Position numbers and translations under genes: made by a program. Under the pieces are notes generated by a model. It saw nothing but the letters and a program-made list of their open reading frames with translations, was not told the origin of the DNA and did not search any database. From JANSWP01 sp041941305 (GTDB taxonomy: Bacteria; Bacteroidota; Bacteroidia; Chitinophagales; Saprospiraceae): a stretch of DNA of 64,000 nucleotides. The stretch covers positions 62,001-126,000 of the forward strand of contig JBGTQJ010000011.1 of NCBI GenBank assembly GCA_041941305.1, given 5' to 3'. Position 1 is the stretch's first letter. Each line of letters starts with the position of its first letter. Below, in pieces: positions 1 to 7,497 of this stretch.

Positions 1-942
1 GCTGGAGGAGGTCCAAACCTTCAAGGCAACTCAATGGGTGAACGCCGCTTACATTTTCTTAAAGAATACGACTGGATTCGAAAAGGATTGATGTTTGAAC
101 CGCGTGGGCATGACATGATGTCTGGAAGTATTTTATACCCTCCTGTGAATGAAGCAAATGATGTAGGTGTGCTTTTTATTGAAACAAGCGGCTGTTTGCC
201 AATGTGCGGACATGGAACCATTGGCACGGTAACAATTGCTGTTGAAGAGGGATTGGTACAACCTAAAACCCCCGGAAAATTGCGTTTGGAAACTCCAGCA
301 GGGCTTGTTTTAGTCGATTTCATTCAGGAAGGACAAAAAGTCAAATCTGTGAAATTGACCAATATCCCATCCTTTTTGTACAAAGAAGCGCTGGAAGTAG
401 AATGCCCTGAATTGGGGCTCCTAAAAGTAGATGTAGCTTATGGAGGAAATTTCTACGCCATTGTGGATCCACAAGAAAACTTTAAAGGGCTGGAAAATCA
501 TACAGCTGCCGACTTCATCAGGTGGAGTCCTGTAATAAGAGAGCGGTTAAATGGTGCTTATCAATTCCTTCATCCCGAAGATGAAAAAATCAGTGGTTTG
601 AGCCATTTACTTTGGACAGGTAAACCCCAATCCTCGAATGCCGATGCCCGAAATGCCGTGTTTTATGGAGACAAAGCCATTGACCGTTCTCCCTGTGGTA
701 CAGGAACCTCTGCAAGAATGGCGCAATGGGCGGCAAAAGGAAAGTTAAAAGAAGGAGAAACTTTTGTTCACGAAAGCATTATTGGCAGTCAGTTTATTGG
801 AAAAATAGAAGGCATTACCAAATGTGGTGAATTTGATGCCATCATTCCCAGCATACAGGGTTGGGCAAAAATCACAGGTCACAATAATATTATCATTGAT
901 TCAGAGGATGATCCTTATGCTTTCGGCTTTCAGGTAATTTAA
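1..942 (+). CDS. 4-hydroxyproline 2-epimerase (proline racemase family), 5'-truncated by window edge
   Basis: The frame is open from base 1, so the true start lies outside the window; the Met at 34 (MGERRLHF) is internal, because the residues before it (AGGPNLQGNS) already read as the family's N-terminal strand. The enzyme interconverts trans-4-hydroxy-L-proline and cis-4-hydroxy-D-proline in the cytoplasm by a two-base mechanism. Both catalytic cysteines are visible: MCGHGTIG (Cys codon at 204-206) and DRSPCGTGTSAR (Cys codon at 694-696). The Cys/Cys pair fits an epimerase or racemase rather than a dehydratase. The run EYDWIRKGLMFEPRGHDMMS is very typical of 4-hydroxyproline epimerases. The neighbouring gene is convergent, so any hydroxyproline operon would lie upstream, outside the window. 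A proline racemase proper is less likely. A second family member lies at 60850. Confidence 0.88.
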   Translation, partial: AGGGPNLQGNSMGERRLHFLKEYDWIRKGLMFEPRGHDMMSGSILYPPVNEANDVGVLFIETSGCLPMCGHGTIGTVTIAVEEGLVQPKTPGKLRLETPAGLVLVDFIQEGQKVKSVKLTNIPSFLYKEALEVECPELGLLKVDVAYGGNFYAIVDPQENFKGLENHTAADFIRWSPVIRERLNGAYQFLHPEDEKISGLSHLLWTGKPQSSNADARNAVFYGDKAIDRSPCGTGTSARMAQWAAKGKLKEGETFVHESIIGSQFIGKIEGITKCGEFDAIIPSIQGWAKITGHNNIIIDSEDDPYAFGFQVI

Positions 943-945
943 TTT

Positions 946-2049
946 TTAGTCTTTCAAAAGCCTTTGAATGTTTTCCTTCAAAACCATTTTGGATTGACCC
1001 TTCGATTGAAATCCTTTAAATTTTTTTGATGCTTTCATAGCCTCTTCCAAATCAAAATCTCTTTGTTCTTGAAAATAAAAAACGCCCTCCCTGAAAAATT
1101 TTTCTGCAAGATATTCCTGTTCTGTTTGTCCAGGAGTAGGAATTAAAACAGCTCTTTTCCTCAACTTTGCCAAATCCATTATTGAGCTATATCCTGAACG
1201 GCAAATGACCAAGTCACTTGATAATATGGACTGATTCAATTCTTTTGAAGTTAAGAAGGACACTATTTTAATATTTTTTGAAAGATGGGTTCTTTCCATC
1301 TTTTCAGTTTTTCCCTGTACTATTAAAATTTTTAAATCGAGACCTTTTATTTGTTCAAAAATCAAGGCTTCCAGGAAAGTCCGCTGTGGTTCAGGTCCTG
1401 AAAGCACCACTACTACATCATTTTTCTTTTTGGTTTCAAAGTATTCCATTCGTGAAAGAGCTCCGATAAATTTTGAGTGTTTCAGAAAACTTCCATGAGC
1501 CAACTCACCTGATAGATTTGGTTCGTTGTCAAAATCTGGAATCCAGCATTCATTGAACTTTTTGATAAACAAATGATTAAAAAAATCGACAGTCCTCTCC
1601 AGAAAAGGATAGGGCATCTTGATCTTTAATTGATGGGTTAGGAAGATATTTTTTGTTTTTGGAGAATGGCACCCAAAACGATTGTCCGACAGTATGACAT
1701 CAATTTTTTCTTCATCAATAATCCTTTGTACTGCTTTCTTTTCTTTCCAAATCGCCATTAATATTTTGGGCAGCTGCCAAGCAATATTCCAAATCATGTT
1801 TTTTGTAGAATAGTGAACATCATAGGCTGGCAATTCAAAAAATGTCAAGGCTGGAAATTCCAGTTTTAATAATTTTAGTGCTCGTCCATCAGAAGCGATA
1901 AATACCTTGAAGTTTTGATTCAAAAGCTCTTCGATAACTGGAATACAGCGGGTGGCATGACCCAAACCCCAATTTAGTGGAGCAACTAATATGCTTTTCT
2001 TTTGTAAAATAGTTGTTAATTTTATGATTCCAAACGTTTTATGATACAA
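946..2049 (-). CDS. MurG-like glycosyltransferase
   Basis: This is a GT-B fold protein of 367 residues. The N-terminal motif ILVAPLNWGLGHATR is the nucleotide-sugar glycosyltransferase loop seen in MurG/GT28-like proteins; the C-terminal half has a donor-binding segment (LVICRSGYSSIMDLAKL) followed by LIPTPGQTEQEYLAE, as in MurG (GAxT...E-Q.xNA region). It probably transfers a sugar to a lipid or surface glycan at the inner face of the membrane; donor and acceptor are unknown. The listed start is a TTG at 2049. Homologues normally begin about 15 residues further in, right before KKSILVAP, where no ATG, GTG or TTG exists, so the start is uncertain. The TTG lies only 2 nt from the ATG of a divergent micro-gene. 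Confidence 0.75.
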   Translation of the reverse strand: MYHKTFGIIKLTTILQKKSILVAPLNWGLGHATRCIPVIEELLNQNFKVFIASDGRALKLLKLEFPALTFFELPAYDVHYSTKNMIWNIAWQLPKILMAIWKEKKAVQRIIDEEKIDVILSDNRFGCHSPKTKNIFLTHQLKIKMPYPFLERTVDFFNHLFIKKFNECWIPDFDNEPNLSGELAHGSFLKHSKFIGALSRMEYFETKKKNDVVVVLSGPEPQRTFLEALIFEQIKGLDLKILIVQGKTEKMERTHLSKNIKIVSFLTSKELNQSILSSDLVICRSGYSSIMDLAKLRKRAVLIPTPGQTEQEYLAEKFFREGVFYFQEQRDFDLEEAMKASKKFKGFQSKGQSKMVLKENIQRLLKD

Positions 2050-2051
2050 AT

Positions 2052-2156
2052 ATGGAAATACAAATGAAAAATAATTCCCAAATATTAAAAATCCTCTTTG
2101 TTCTTTGGATTATCTTTGTAATCGGATGCCGGGCAACTGATTGTGGTTGTCCATAA
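2052..2156 (+). CDS. 34-residue putative micro-lipoprotein ending in DCGCP
   Basis: ATG at 2052 opens a 34-codon frame ending TAA at 2154-2156; a second ATG at 2064 gives 30 residues. The product has a short basic N-terminus (MKNNSQ), a hydrophobic stretch (ILKILFVLWIIFVIG), a lipobox-like VIGC with Cys26, and then only eight more residues (RATDCGCP). This reads as a signal-peptidase II precursor whose mature part is a nine-residue lipopeptide with three cysteines. A strong hairpin terminator begins 4 nt after the stop, which supports real transcription. I do not know a function. A chance ORF is possible given its size, but the lipobox, Cys-rich tail and terminator together argue against it. 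Confidence 0.55.
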   Translation: MEIQMKNNSQILKILFVLWIIFVIGCRATDCGCP

Positions 2157-2159
2157 ATG

Positions 2160-2202
2160 AAAAAGCCTCTTCAATATATCAAAATTTGAAGAGGCTTTTT
2201 TA
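2160..2202. terminator. Bidirectional intrinsic terminator
   Basis: A 15-bp stem AAAAAGCCTCTTCAA (2160-2174) pairs with TTGAAGAGGCTTTTT (2186-2200) around an 11-nt AT-rich loop. There are T-runs on both strands. It sits between the plus-strand micro-lipoprotein gene and the minus-strand RNase G gene, which converge here. Confidence 0.85.
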
Positions 2203-2221
2203 TTAAGCAGCATTAAACGCG

Positions 2222-3772
2222 CTAATTCAACCGTATTTCATCATCATTCCCATCAAAAAACTTGTATTGCATCAAATGGAAATCCTGGTTTGGAACTATC
2301 TTGATCCATTTGAATAATTTCTGGAACCAACGCATTTGCCGACTCGGAAATCCTCTTTTCAAATAGGCTTCAATGTAAGGATGTACTTTCAAAACCAATT
2401 TTGATTTTGGACGTGACTGTAAGATAAACTTGATATCTCTTTCTATGTCATCTGTCAACAAAATTGATGGATTCATTTTCCCAGTTCCACTGCAGGTTGG
2501 GCAAACTTCAGCTGTATTTATTTTGACTTCCGGACGCGCGCGCTGTCGAGTAATTTGCATCAATCCAAATTTACTCAAAGGCAAAATAGTATGTTGAGCT
2601 CTGTCTTTCTTCATAAACTGACGCATCGCCTTCACCAATTCCTTTTTGCTGTCGGGATTGCGCATGTCGATAAAGTCAATGATAATTATTCCTCCAATAT
2701 CCCTCAGCCTCATTTGGCGTGCTATTTCCTCCGCTGCCTCAAGATTTACTGCCAATACTGCTTCCTCCTGGTCGTTACTCGTCATTTTATGCCCACTATT
2801 CACGTCAATCACATGCATCGCTTCTGTGTGTTCAATAACAATATAGGCACCACTATTCATAGTAGCAGTTTTCCCGAATGAGGATTTGATTTGGCGGTTG
2901 ACGCCAAAAGCATCAAAAATGGGTTTTCGTGTTTTATGGAAATTGACAATATTTACCTTTTCAGGAGCAATGGCAGAAAGGAAATTTCGAATATTTTGAT
3001 GCAATTGCTTTTCATTGACAACAATCTTATTGAAATCATCACTAAGAATATCTCGAAGAATGCTAGAGGTTTTATCCAATTCACTCAACAGTTTCATGGG
3101 AGCTCTTGCCTTATACAACTGTTGGTGAATATCTTCCCATTTTTGCATCATCAGCGTCAATTCCTCATGCAAATCTGCCACCTTTTTTCCTTCCGCAGCA
3201 GTCCTGACGATTACACCAAAATTTTTGGGGCGAATACTTTCTATCAAAACCTTCAGTCGTTTTCTCTCCTCTGCATTGGAAATTTTCTTTGAAACCGCAA
3301 TTACATCGTTGAAAGGAGCCAATACCAGGTACCTTCCGGGAATAGTGATTTCACAACTCAACCTTGGTCCCTTTGTAGAAATCGGCTCTTTCAAAACCTG
3401 AATCAAAATTTGCTGGCGTTTTTGAAGCACCTGGTCAATTTTGCCGGTTTTGATGATTTCCGGTTCAATTTTGAAGTTATCTAGTCTATGGGTAGCAAGG
3501 CTGCCGGCAAGTGCACCATTGGCAAATTTGATAAGCGATCTCAGCTTGGGGCCAAGATCGGTATAGTGCAGAAAAGCATCTTTTTTGTGGCCGATGTCCA
3601 CAAAAGCAGCATTGAGTCCTGGCATCAATTTCCTGATACGACCCAAAAAAATGTCGCCTACTGTAAAATTGTTATTTGTCTTCTGGTGATGTAGCTCTAC
3701 CAGTTTGCCATTTTCAAGCAAAGCAATTTCAACTTGGGTAGGCGTGGAATTGATAATTAATTCTTTGTCCAC
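2222..3772 (-). CDS. rng: Ribonuclease G (RNase E/G family)
   Basis: This single-strand-specific endoribonuclease acts in rRNA maturation and mRNA decay. The 516-residue protein has an N-terminal S1-type RNA-binding domain (about residues 36-125, GDIFLGRIRKLMPGLNAAFVD), the catalytic DNase-I-like domain with the Mg-binding aspartates in HVIDVNSG and IIIIDFIDMRNP, and the Zn-link CPTC in VCPTCSGTGKM followed by the small domain. There is no long degradosome-scaffold tail, so the length fits RNase G rather than RNase E. The start is a GTG at 3772 (MDKELIINS), which matches the family N-terminus. It is the last gene of the HU-TPR-micro-protein-rng cluster on the minus strand, separated from it by a hairpin and about 435 nt of leader. 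Confidence 0.93.
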   Translation of the reverse strand: MDKELIINSTPTQVEIALLENGKLVELHHQKTNNNFTVGDIFLGRIRKLMPGLNAAFVDIGHKKDAFLHYTDLGPKLRSLIKFANGALAGSLATHRLDNFKIEPEIIKTGKIDQVLQKRQQILIQVLKEPISTKGPRLSCEITIPGRYLVLAPFNDVIAVSKKISNAEERKRLKVLIESIRPKNFGVIVRTAAEGKKVADLHEELTLMMQKWEDIHQQLYKARAPMKLLSELDKTSSILRDILSDDFNKIVVNEKQLHQNIRNFLSAIAPEKVNIVNFHKTRKPIFDAFGVNRQIKSSFGKTATMNSGAYIVIEHTEAMHVIDVNSGHKMTSNDQEEAVLAVNLEAAEEIARQMRLRDIGGIIIIDFIDMRNPDSKKELVKAMRQFMKKDRAQHTILPLSKFGLMQITRQRARPEVKINTAEVCPTCSGTGKMNPSILLTDDIERDIKFILQSRPKSKLVLKVHPYIEAYLKRGFPSRQMRWFQKLFKWIKIVPNQDFHLMQYKFFDGNDDEIRLN

Positions 3773-4207
3773 AACATTATCCCTTTTGAAACAGCCACAA
3801 GGTAGGAGAAATGAATTTGCAAAACTTTTGCAACCTATTTACCGGTCAGGGTCTAAGGAAGAATTTGAAAGAGAATAAGGGTTTAGTTAAATCAAATTCT
3901 GAAAAGCTCTAAAGGAGTTAAATCGTTTTATTCTCTCACTTAAAAATGATTTTGGGTTTTGGAGTTGCTCTAGCGCGAATTAAAAAGAAATTGTGGGGCT
4001 AAAAGCAAAATTCGAGCTATTAATTGGTAAATGAAAAAATCCAATCGTCTGCATCTATGTGGATTTCCTCAATAAGTTCCACAGTCAAGCAGGAATAAAT
4101 CTTTAATAATTACTTCCAAATTTTCATTTCGAATAATTATTGACCAGTAATAAGCTTAAGCAAATAAATTGCTCCTGTTTTAAGTCTTGCGTCAGGTGTC
4201 AAATAAG
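3773..4207. other. Long non-coding leader upstream of rng
   Basis: There is no gene here. Next to the rng start is a perfect 17-nt palindrome, TTGCAAAACTTTTGCAA (3817-3833), and a looser 9-bp inverted repeat pairs AGAGAATAA (3870-3878) with TTATTCTCT (3928-3936). RNase E-family genes are often controlled through their own 5' leader, so a long structured leader is plausible, but nothing in this stretch proves it. Confidence 0.4.
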
Positions 4208-4238
4208 TTAGGAGTCGGGCGCTAGGCCCGACTCCTAA
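4208..4238 (-). terminator. Perfect 13-bp GC-rich hairpin after the 31-residue basic protein
   Basis: The arms TTAGGAGTCGGGC (4208-4220) and GCCCGACTCCTAA (4226-4238) are exact complements around a 5-nt loop (GCTAG), unusually GC-rich for this AT-rich genome. It begins 16 nt past the stop of the micro-protein gene. The following minus-strand T-tract is weak (CTTATTT), so it may be a leaky terminator or an RNA-stability or processing hairpin ahead of rng. Confidence 0.7.
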
Positions 4239-4253
4239 TTCTTTAATAAAAAC

Positions 4254-4349
4254 CTAACGGTTCTTTTTCTTATGACGGTTTTTACGTAGTCTTTTTTTTC
4301 GCTTATGTGTTGCTATTTTATGTCTTTTGCGCTTTCTTCCACAAGGCAT
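4254..4349 (-). CDS. 31-residue highly basic ribosomal-protein-like micro-protein
   Basis: ATG at 4349 opens 31 codons ending TAG at 4254. The sequence starts MPCGRKRKRHKIATHKRKKR and continues with Arg, Lys, His and Asn almost only; about 20 of 31 residues are Lys, Arg or His. No acidic residue is present. Such a composition is typical of a small rRNA-binding protein. I recall similar MP(C/N)GKKRKRHK-type proteins beside the RNase G gene in other Bacteroidetes, usually unannotated or called hypothetical; that recollection is not checked here. It lies between the TPR protein gene and rng, with a strong hairpin right after it. Confidence 0.75.
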   Translation of the reverse strand: MPCGRKRKRHKIATHKRKKRLRKNRHKKKNR

Positions 4350-4431
4350 AATAGTTCCTCTTTATGAGTTAGTTAATATTGGTTAAATGTTTTTAAAAAG
4401 CATCATCAATCTTTTCAACTACATCAACCGA

Positions 4432-5232
4432 TTAATTTAAAATTTTAGATAATTCTTCACATTTTTTCTGAAAATTCTGTGCTTTCTCCAGCTCCTCTAA
4501 GCCTTCATATGCTTTTACAATTAAACAATTAGCAGTCAGATTTTCAGGTTCTATTTCCAAAGCTTTTTCAAGCCTTTGAACAGCTTTTTCAAATTGGGAA
4601 GTTTTGATTCCCAACCTTCCTAAATTAGTAAGGATACCAACATGTTCAGGATATTGTTCATTCAACTCTAATAACATCATAACTCCTTTCATTGGATTAT
4701 CCTTTGGAGGATATTCAGCATACAATAAGGAAAGGTTTAATTGATGCTGTGGATTATTTGGGCTGAGATAAATGGCACTTTCGTAAGCCTTCACCGCGTT
4801 TTCGGAACAAAAGGATTTTACTTTTTCATCTTCCGTTCTCTGTACACAAATAGAAAACGTTGTTCCTGCAATTGACCAGGCTTCCTCCGAGTTTTCAATA
4901 TTTGCTATTTCCATAGCAAAATACCCTGCTATATCAATATTGCCTTGTTCGTACCAAATGCGACTTAGATTTTTCAAAGCATCTATTTTGACCGAATCAA
5001 CCGAAGCATTCTCCAATTGTCTTTCAATTGCCAAAATCATATTTGCATGAGAGGGATCAAGATTTTTTTTCGCTGCAGTAAGCAAGGAGCCTATGTTTGC
5101 ACTAGTAGCTGCTATATTTCTTTTCTCCTTTACCTCCTTGTATGCTTTTGGTTTAGTATCAAATCCGAAAGATAAAATGAGAAATAGTACAAGGGCAGAA
5201 GAAATGACTCCTATTTGTAATTTACTCATCAA
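4432..5232 (-). CDS. TPR-repeat protein with N-terminal membrane anchor
   Basis: The 266-residue product has a hydrophobic N-terminus (residues 6-24, IGVISSALVLFLILSFGF) that acts as a signal anchor or uncleaved signal, then a helical linker and about three TPR units in the second half (YESAIYLSPNNPQHQLNLSLLYAE; LTNLGRLGIKTSQFEKAVQRLEKALEIEPENLTANCLIVKAYEGLEEL). It follows the HU gene after an 18-nt gap and is followed by the basic micro-protein and rng, an arrangement typical of Bacteroidetes. TPRs mediate protein contacts; the partner is unknown. Confidence 0.8.
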   Translation of the reverse strand: MMSKLQIGVISSALVLFLILSFGFDTKPKAYKEVKEKRNIAATSANIGSLLTAAKKNLDPSHANMILAIERQLENASVDSVKIDALKNLSRIWYEQGNIDIAGYFAMEIANIENSEEAWSIAGTTFSICVQRTEDEKVKSFCSENAVKAYESAIYLSPNNPQHQLNLSLLYAEYPPKDNPMKGVMMLLELNEQYPEHVGILTNLGRLGIKTSQFEKAVQRLEKALEIEPENLTANCLIVKAYEGLEELEKAQNFQKKCEELSKILN

Positions 5233-5250
5233 TGCAATTTCGTTTTAGCC

Positions 5251-5550
5251 TTAGTCTTCTGGCAAAGATGTAACATTATCTTTCACCTGTTCTACAAATA
5301 CCTTTGCAGGCTTGAAAGCAGGGATATAATGTTCTGGAATCTCAATAGCCACATTTTTCTTAATATGACGACCGACTTTTTTGGCTCTTTTTTTAATAAT
5401 GAAACTTCCAAAGCCACGGATATATACATTATCCCCTTCAGAAAGAGTACCTTTTACAGCTTTGAAAAACTCTTCCAATGTCACCAAAACATCAACCTTG
5501 GGAACGCCCGTTTTTTCGGAAATGGCTGCTACTAAATCAGCTTTTCTCAT
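5251..5550 (-). CDS. HU/IHF-family DNA-binding protein
   Basis: This is a 99-residue nucleoid protein. MRKADLVAAISEKTGVPKVDV is the HU N-terminal helical hairpin, GDNVYIRGFGSFIIKKRAKKVGR the DNA-binding arm start, and IPEHYIPAFKPAKVFVEQV the C-terminal strand-helix. The IxIPxxxIPAFKPAK stretch is closer to the IHF/HU group of Bacteroidetes than to the extended HU-CCDC81 proteins. It heads the minus-strand HU-TPR-micro-protein-rng group and would bend and package DNA. Confidence 0.92.
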   Translation of the reverse strand: MRKADLVAAISEKTGVPKVDVLVTLEEFFKAVKGTLSEGDNVYIRGFGSFIIKKRAKKVGRHIKKNVAIEIPEHYIPAFKPAKVFVEQVKDNVTSLPED

Positions 5551-5765
5551 TGTTATTTAATTGGTTTAGAATAAGTTATGAATAACACTTTCGTTGTTAA
5601 AAAGCGGTCGCAAATTTCGGAATTTTTTCCTTATTCAAAAATAAAATGCAATTTATTTTCAAGATTTTTTCATTAATAATCAATGTATTACACGTTTTTA
5701 TAAAGTTTATTTGAATCTATTTTCCTATTCAAAATGAACAAAAGCAGGCCTTTCATAACTTTGGT

Positions 5766-5773
5766 TATCTTTG
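5766..5773 (+). promoter_or_regulatory. Candidate -7 box (TATCTTTG) upstream of yicC-gmk
   Basis: TATCTTTG fits the Bacteroidetes -7 consensus TAnnTTTG and lies about 85 nt ahead of the yicC ATG, in the intergenic region diverging from HU. No good TTTG -33 element is seen at the expected spacing, so the call rests on one box. Confidence 0.3.
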
Positions 5774-5857
5774 CGATTTTCTAATACATCCCTTATTTTT
5801 CATCTATCCCATTTTTAACACACTATAAAGTTGGGATTAAATTTTGAGCTGAAGTCT

Positions 5858-6733
5858 ATGCTATTATCCATGACAGGCTATGGACGGGGAACCGTCACAC
5901 AAAACGGAAAAACAATTACTTTGGAATTGCGCTCTCTCAACAGTAAATTCACAGACATTCGATTCAAAATACCCAACAATTATAGAGAGAAAGAACCCGA
6001 ACTCAGACAGATCATTACCCAAAGATCACAAAGGGGAAAACTGGATGTTTCCATTGATGTAAAATCTCTTGGAGGAGATGAAGACTTTGGATTGAATATT
6101 CCATTATTTAAAAGGTATTTTAAAGAATTGTCTGCTTTGTCAGATGAACTAGATATTGAGCCTGGAGATATCGTCCAATCTATTTTGAGAATCCAAAATG
6201 TAGTGGGTGCTGCTGAAAACACCCTTGACGAAGAAGAATGGAATTTGGTGAAACAATCCCTATCCGAAGCCTTGACCAATTTCGATCATTTCAGAAAGTC
6301 TGAAGGTGAGGCAATGGAAAAAGATTTGAGATTCAGGATTGGCAATATACTCGAATCTTTAAAAAAGATAAACCCTTTTGAAGAAGGGCGGGTTACCCGT
6401 CTTAGAAATAGACTGAAGCAAAACCTGGAAGAGTTTTTAGGCAAGGAAAATGTAGATGAAAACCGTTTTGAACAGGAAGTGTTGTTCTATTTGGAAAAAA
6501 TTGACATCACTGAAGAAAAGGTCAGACTTGAGCAACATTGCAATTTCTTTCTGGAACAGTTAGATAACAAAGCCATCCAGAAAGGACGAAAACTGAGTTT
6601 TATTAGCCAGGAAATGGGAAGAGAAATAAATACGCTTGGTGCGAAAGCATATTCAGCAGATATTCAAAAACTAGTCGTACAAATGAAAGATGAATTGGAA
6701 AAAATTAAAGAACAGGTAGCCAATTCAGTGTAA
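5858..6733 (+). CDS. yicC: YicC-family endoribonuclease
   Basis: The 291-residue product starts MLLSMTGYGRG at an ATG at 5858. An in-frame TTG at 5831 would add nine residues but does not fit the family start (M-x-x-SMTAY/GYG). The N-terminal YicC domain (LELRSLNSKFTDIRFKIPNNYREKEPELRQ) and C-terminal DUF1732 (RLEQHCNFFLEQL...KGRKLSFISQEMGREINTLGAKA) are complete. The E. coli homologue has been reported as an endoribonuclease acting on small RNAs. Its stop overlaps the gmk start (TAATG), so the two are translationally coupled, as in many bacteria. Confidence 0.93.
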   Translation: MLLSMTGYGRGTVTQNGKTITLELRSLNSKFTDIRFKIPNNYREKEPELRQIITQRSQRGKLDVSIDVKSLGGDEDFGLNIPLFKRYFKELSALSDELDIEPGDIVQSILRIQNVVGAAENTLDEEEWNLVKQSLSEALTNFDHFRKSEGEAMEKDLRFRIGNILESLKKINPFEEGRVTRLRNRLKQNLEEFLGKENVDENRFEQEVLFYLEKIDITEEKVRLEQHCNFFLEQLDNKAIQKGRKLSFISQEMGREINTLGAKAYSADIQKLVVQMKDELEKIKEQVANSV

Positions 6734-7305
6734 TGAACATTATGGGAAAATTGATCATCGTCACTGCTGCTTCCGGAGCTGGTAAAACTACTGTCGTTAA
6801 GCATATTCTCAAGAAATTTGAGCAACTCTCCTTTTCCATTTCTGCAACAACCCGTGCCCCCAGAACAGGAGAAAGGGATGGCGTCGACTATTATTTCATT
6901 GATTGGAAAGATTTTGAGCAAAAAATTGCGAATGATGCCTTTGTGGAATGGGAAGAAATTTACCCTGGTCAACGTTCAGGAACTTTGAAGAAAGAAGTAG
7001 CAAGACTTTGGGCTGCCGATAAACACATCCTGTTTGATATAGATGTTAAAGGCGCATTAAATATAAAAAAGGCCTATCCAGAAGAATCCCTGGCTATATA
7101 TGTAAAACCACCATCAAAGGAAACTCTTTTTGAACGATTGAGGCTTCGTCGAACAGAAGATGAAGAAAAGTTAAGAGCACGTTTCGAAAGAGCTGTATTT
7201 GAATTGACCTTTGAAAATAAATTTGATGTCATTTTACTCAATGATGTCCTTGAAGACACCTTAAAAAATGCCGAAAAAATTGTAGCGGACTTCCTTTCCG
7301 ATTAA
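6733..7305 (+). CDS. gmk: Guanylate kinase
   Basis: This 190-residue enzyme phosphorylates GMP to GDP with ATP. The P-loop ASGAGKTT is at residues 13-20; the GMP-binding part follows (SISATTRAPRTGERDGVDYYFI, then FVEWEEIYPGQRSGTLKKEV), and the lid lies around FERLRLRRTEDEEKLRARFERA. The ATG overlaps the yicC stop; an alternative ATG three codons later (MGKLIIV) is nearer the usual start. In many Bacteroidetes nadD follows gmk; here a 192-nt gap and a redox gene follow instead. Confidence 0.95.
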   Translation: MNIMGKLIIVTAASGAGKTTVVKHILKKFEQLSFSISATTRAPRTGERDGVDYYFIDWKDFEQKIANDAFVEWEEIYPGQRSGTLKKEVARLWAADKHILFDIDVKGALNIKKAYPEESLAIYVKPPSKETLFERLRLRRTEDEEKLRARFERAVFELTFENKFDVILLNDVLEDTLKNAEKIVADFLSD

Positions 7306-7497
7306 ATCCCACCACAAAGGTTGTAGCCCGGACACTTTTCTCAATAAAAAACTATTTTTACAGCCACTCAAAATCCCCTTTTGTTCAAGCGCGTTTTCTT
7401 AACTATGTTTAGGCTTTTGATTCTTTGAATATTCAGTCTGTTAAAACAAAATGAACGCCAAAGAAAGAGGGGTAAAAACTTAGCATAATACTCAATT

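Noticed and set aside
4208..4238. CRISPR repeat or attachment site reading of the GC-rich hairpin
   Set aside because: It is a single copy with no spacers and no neighbouring integrase.
5980..6279. Minus-strand ORF antisense to yicC
   Set aside because: Shadow of yicC; no signal or domain, and the plus-strand gene is certain.
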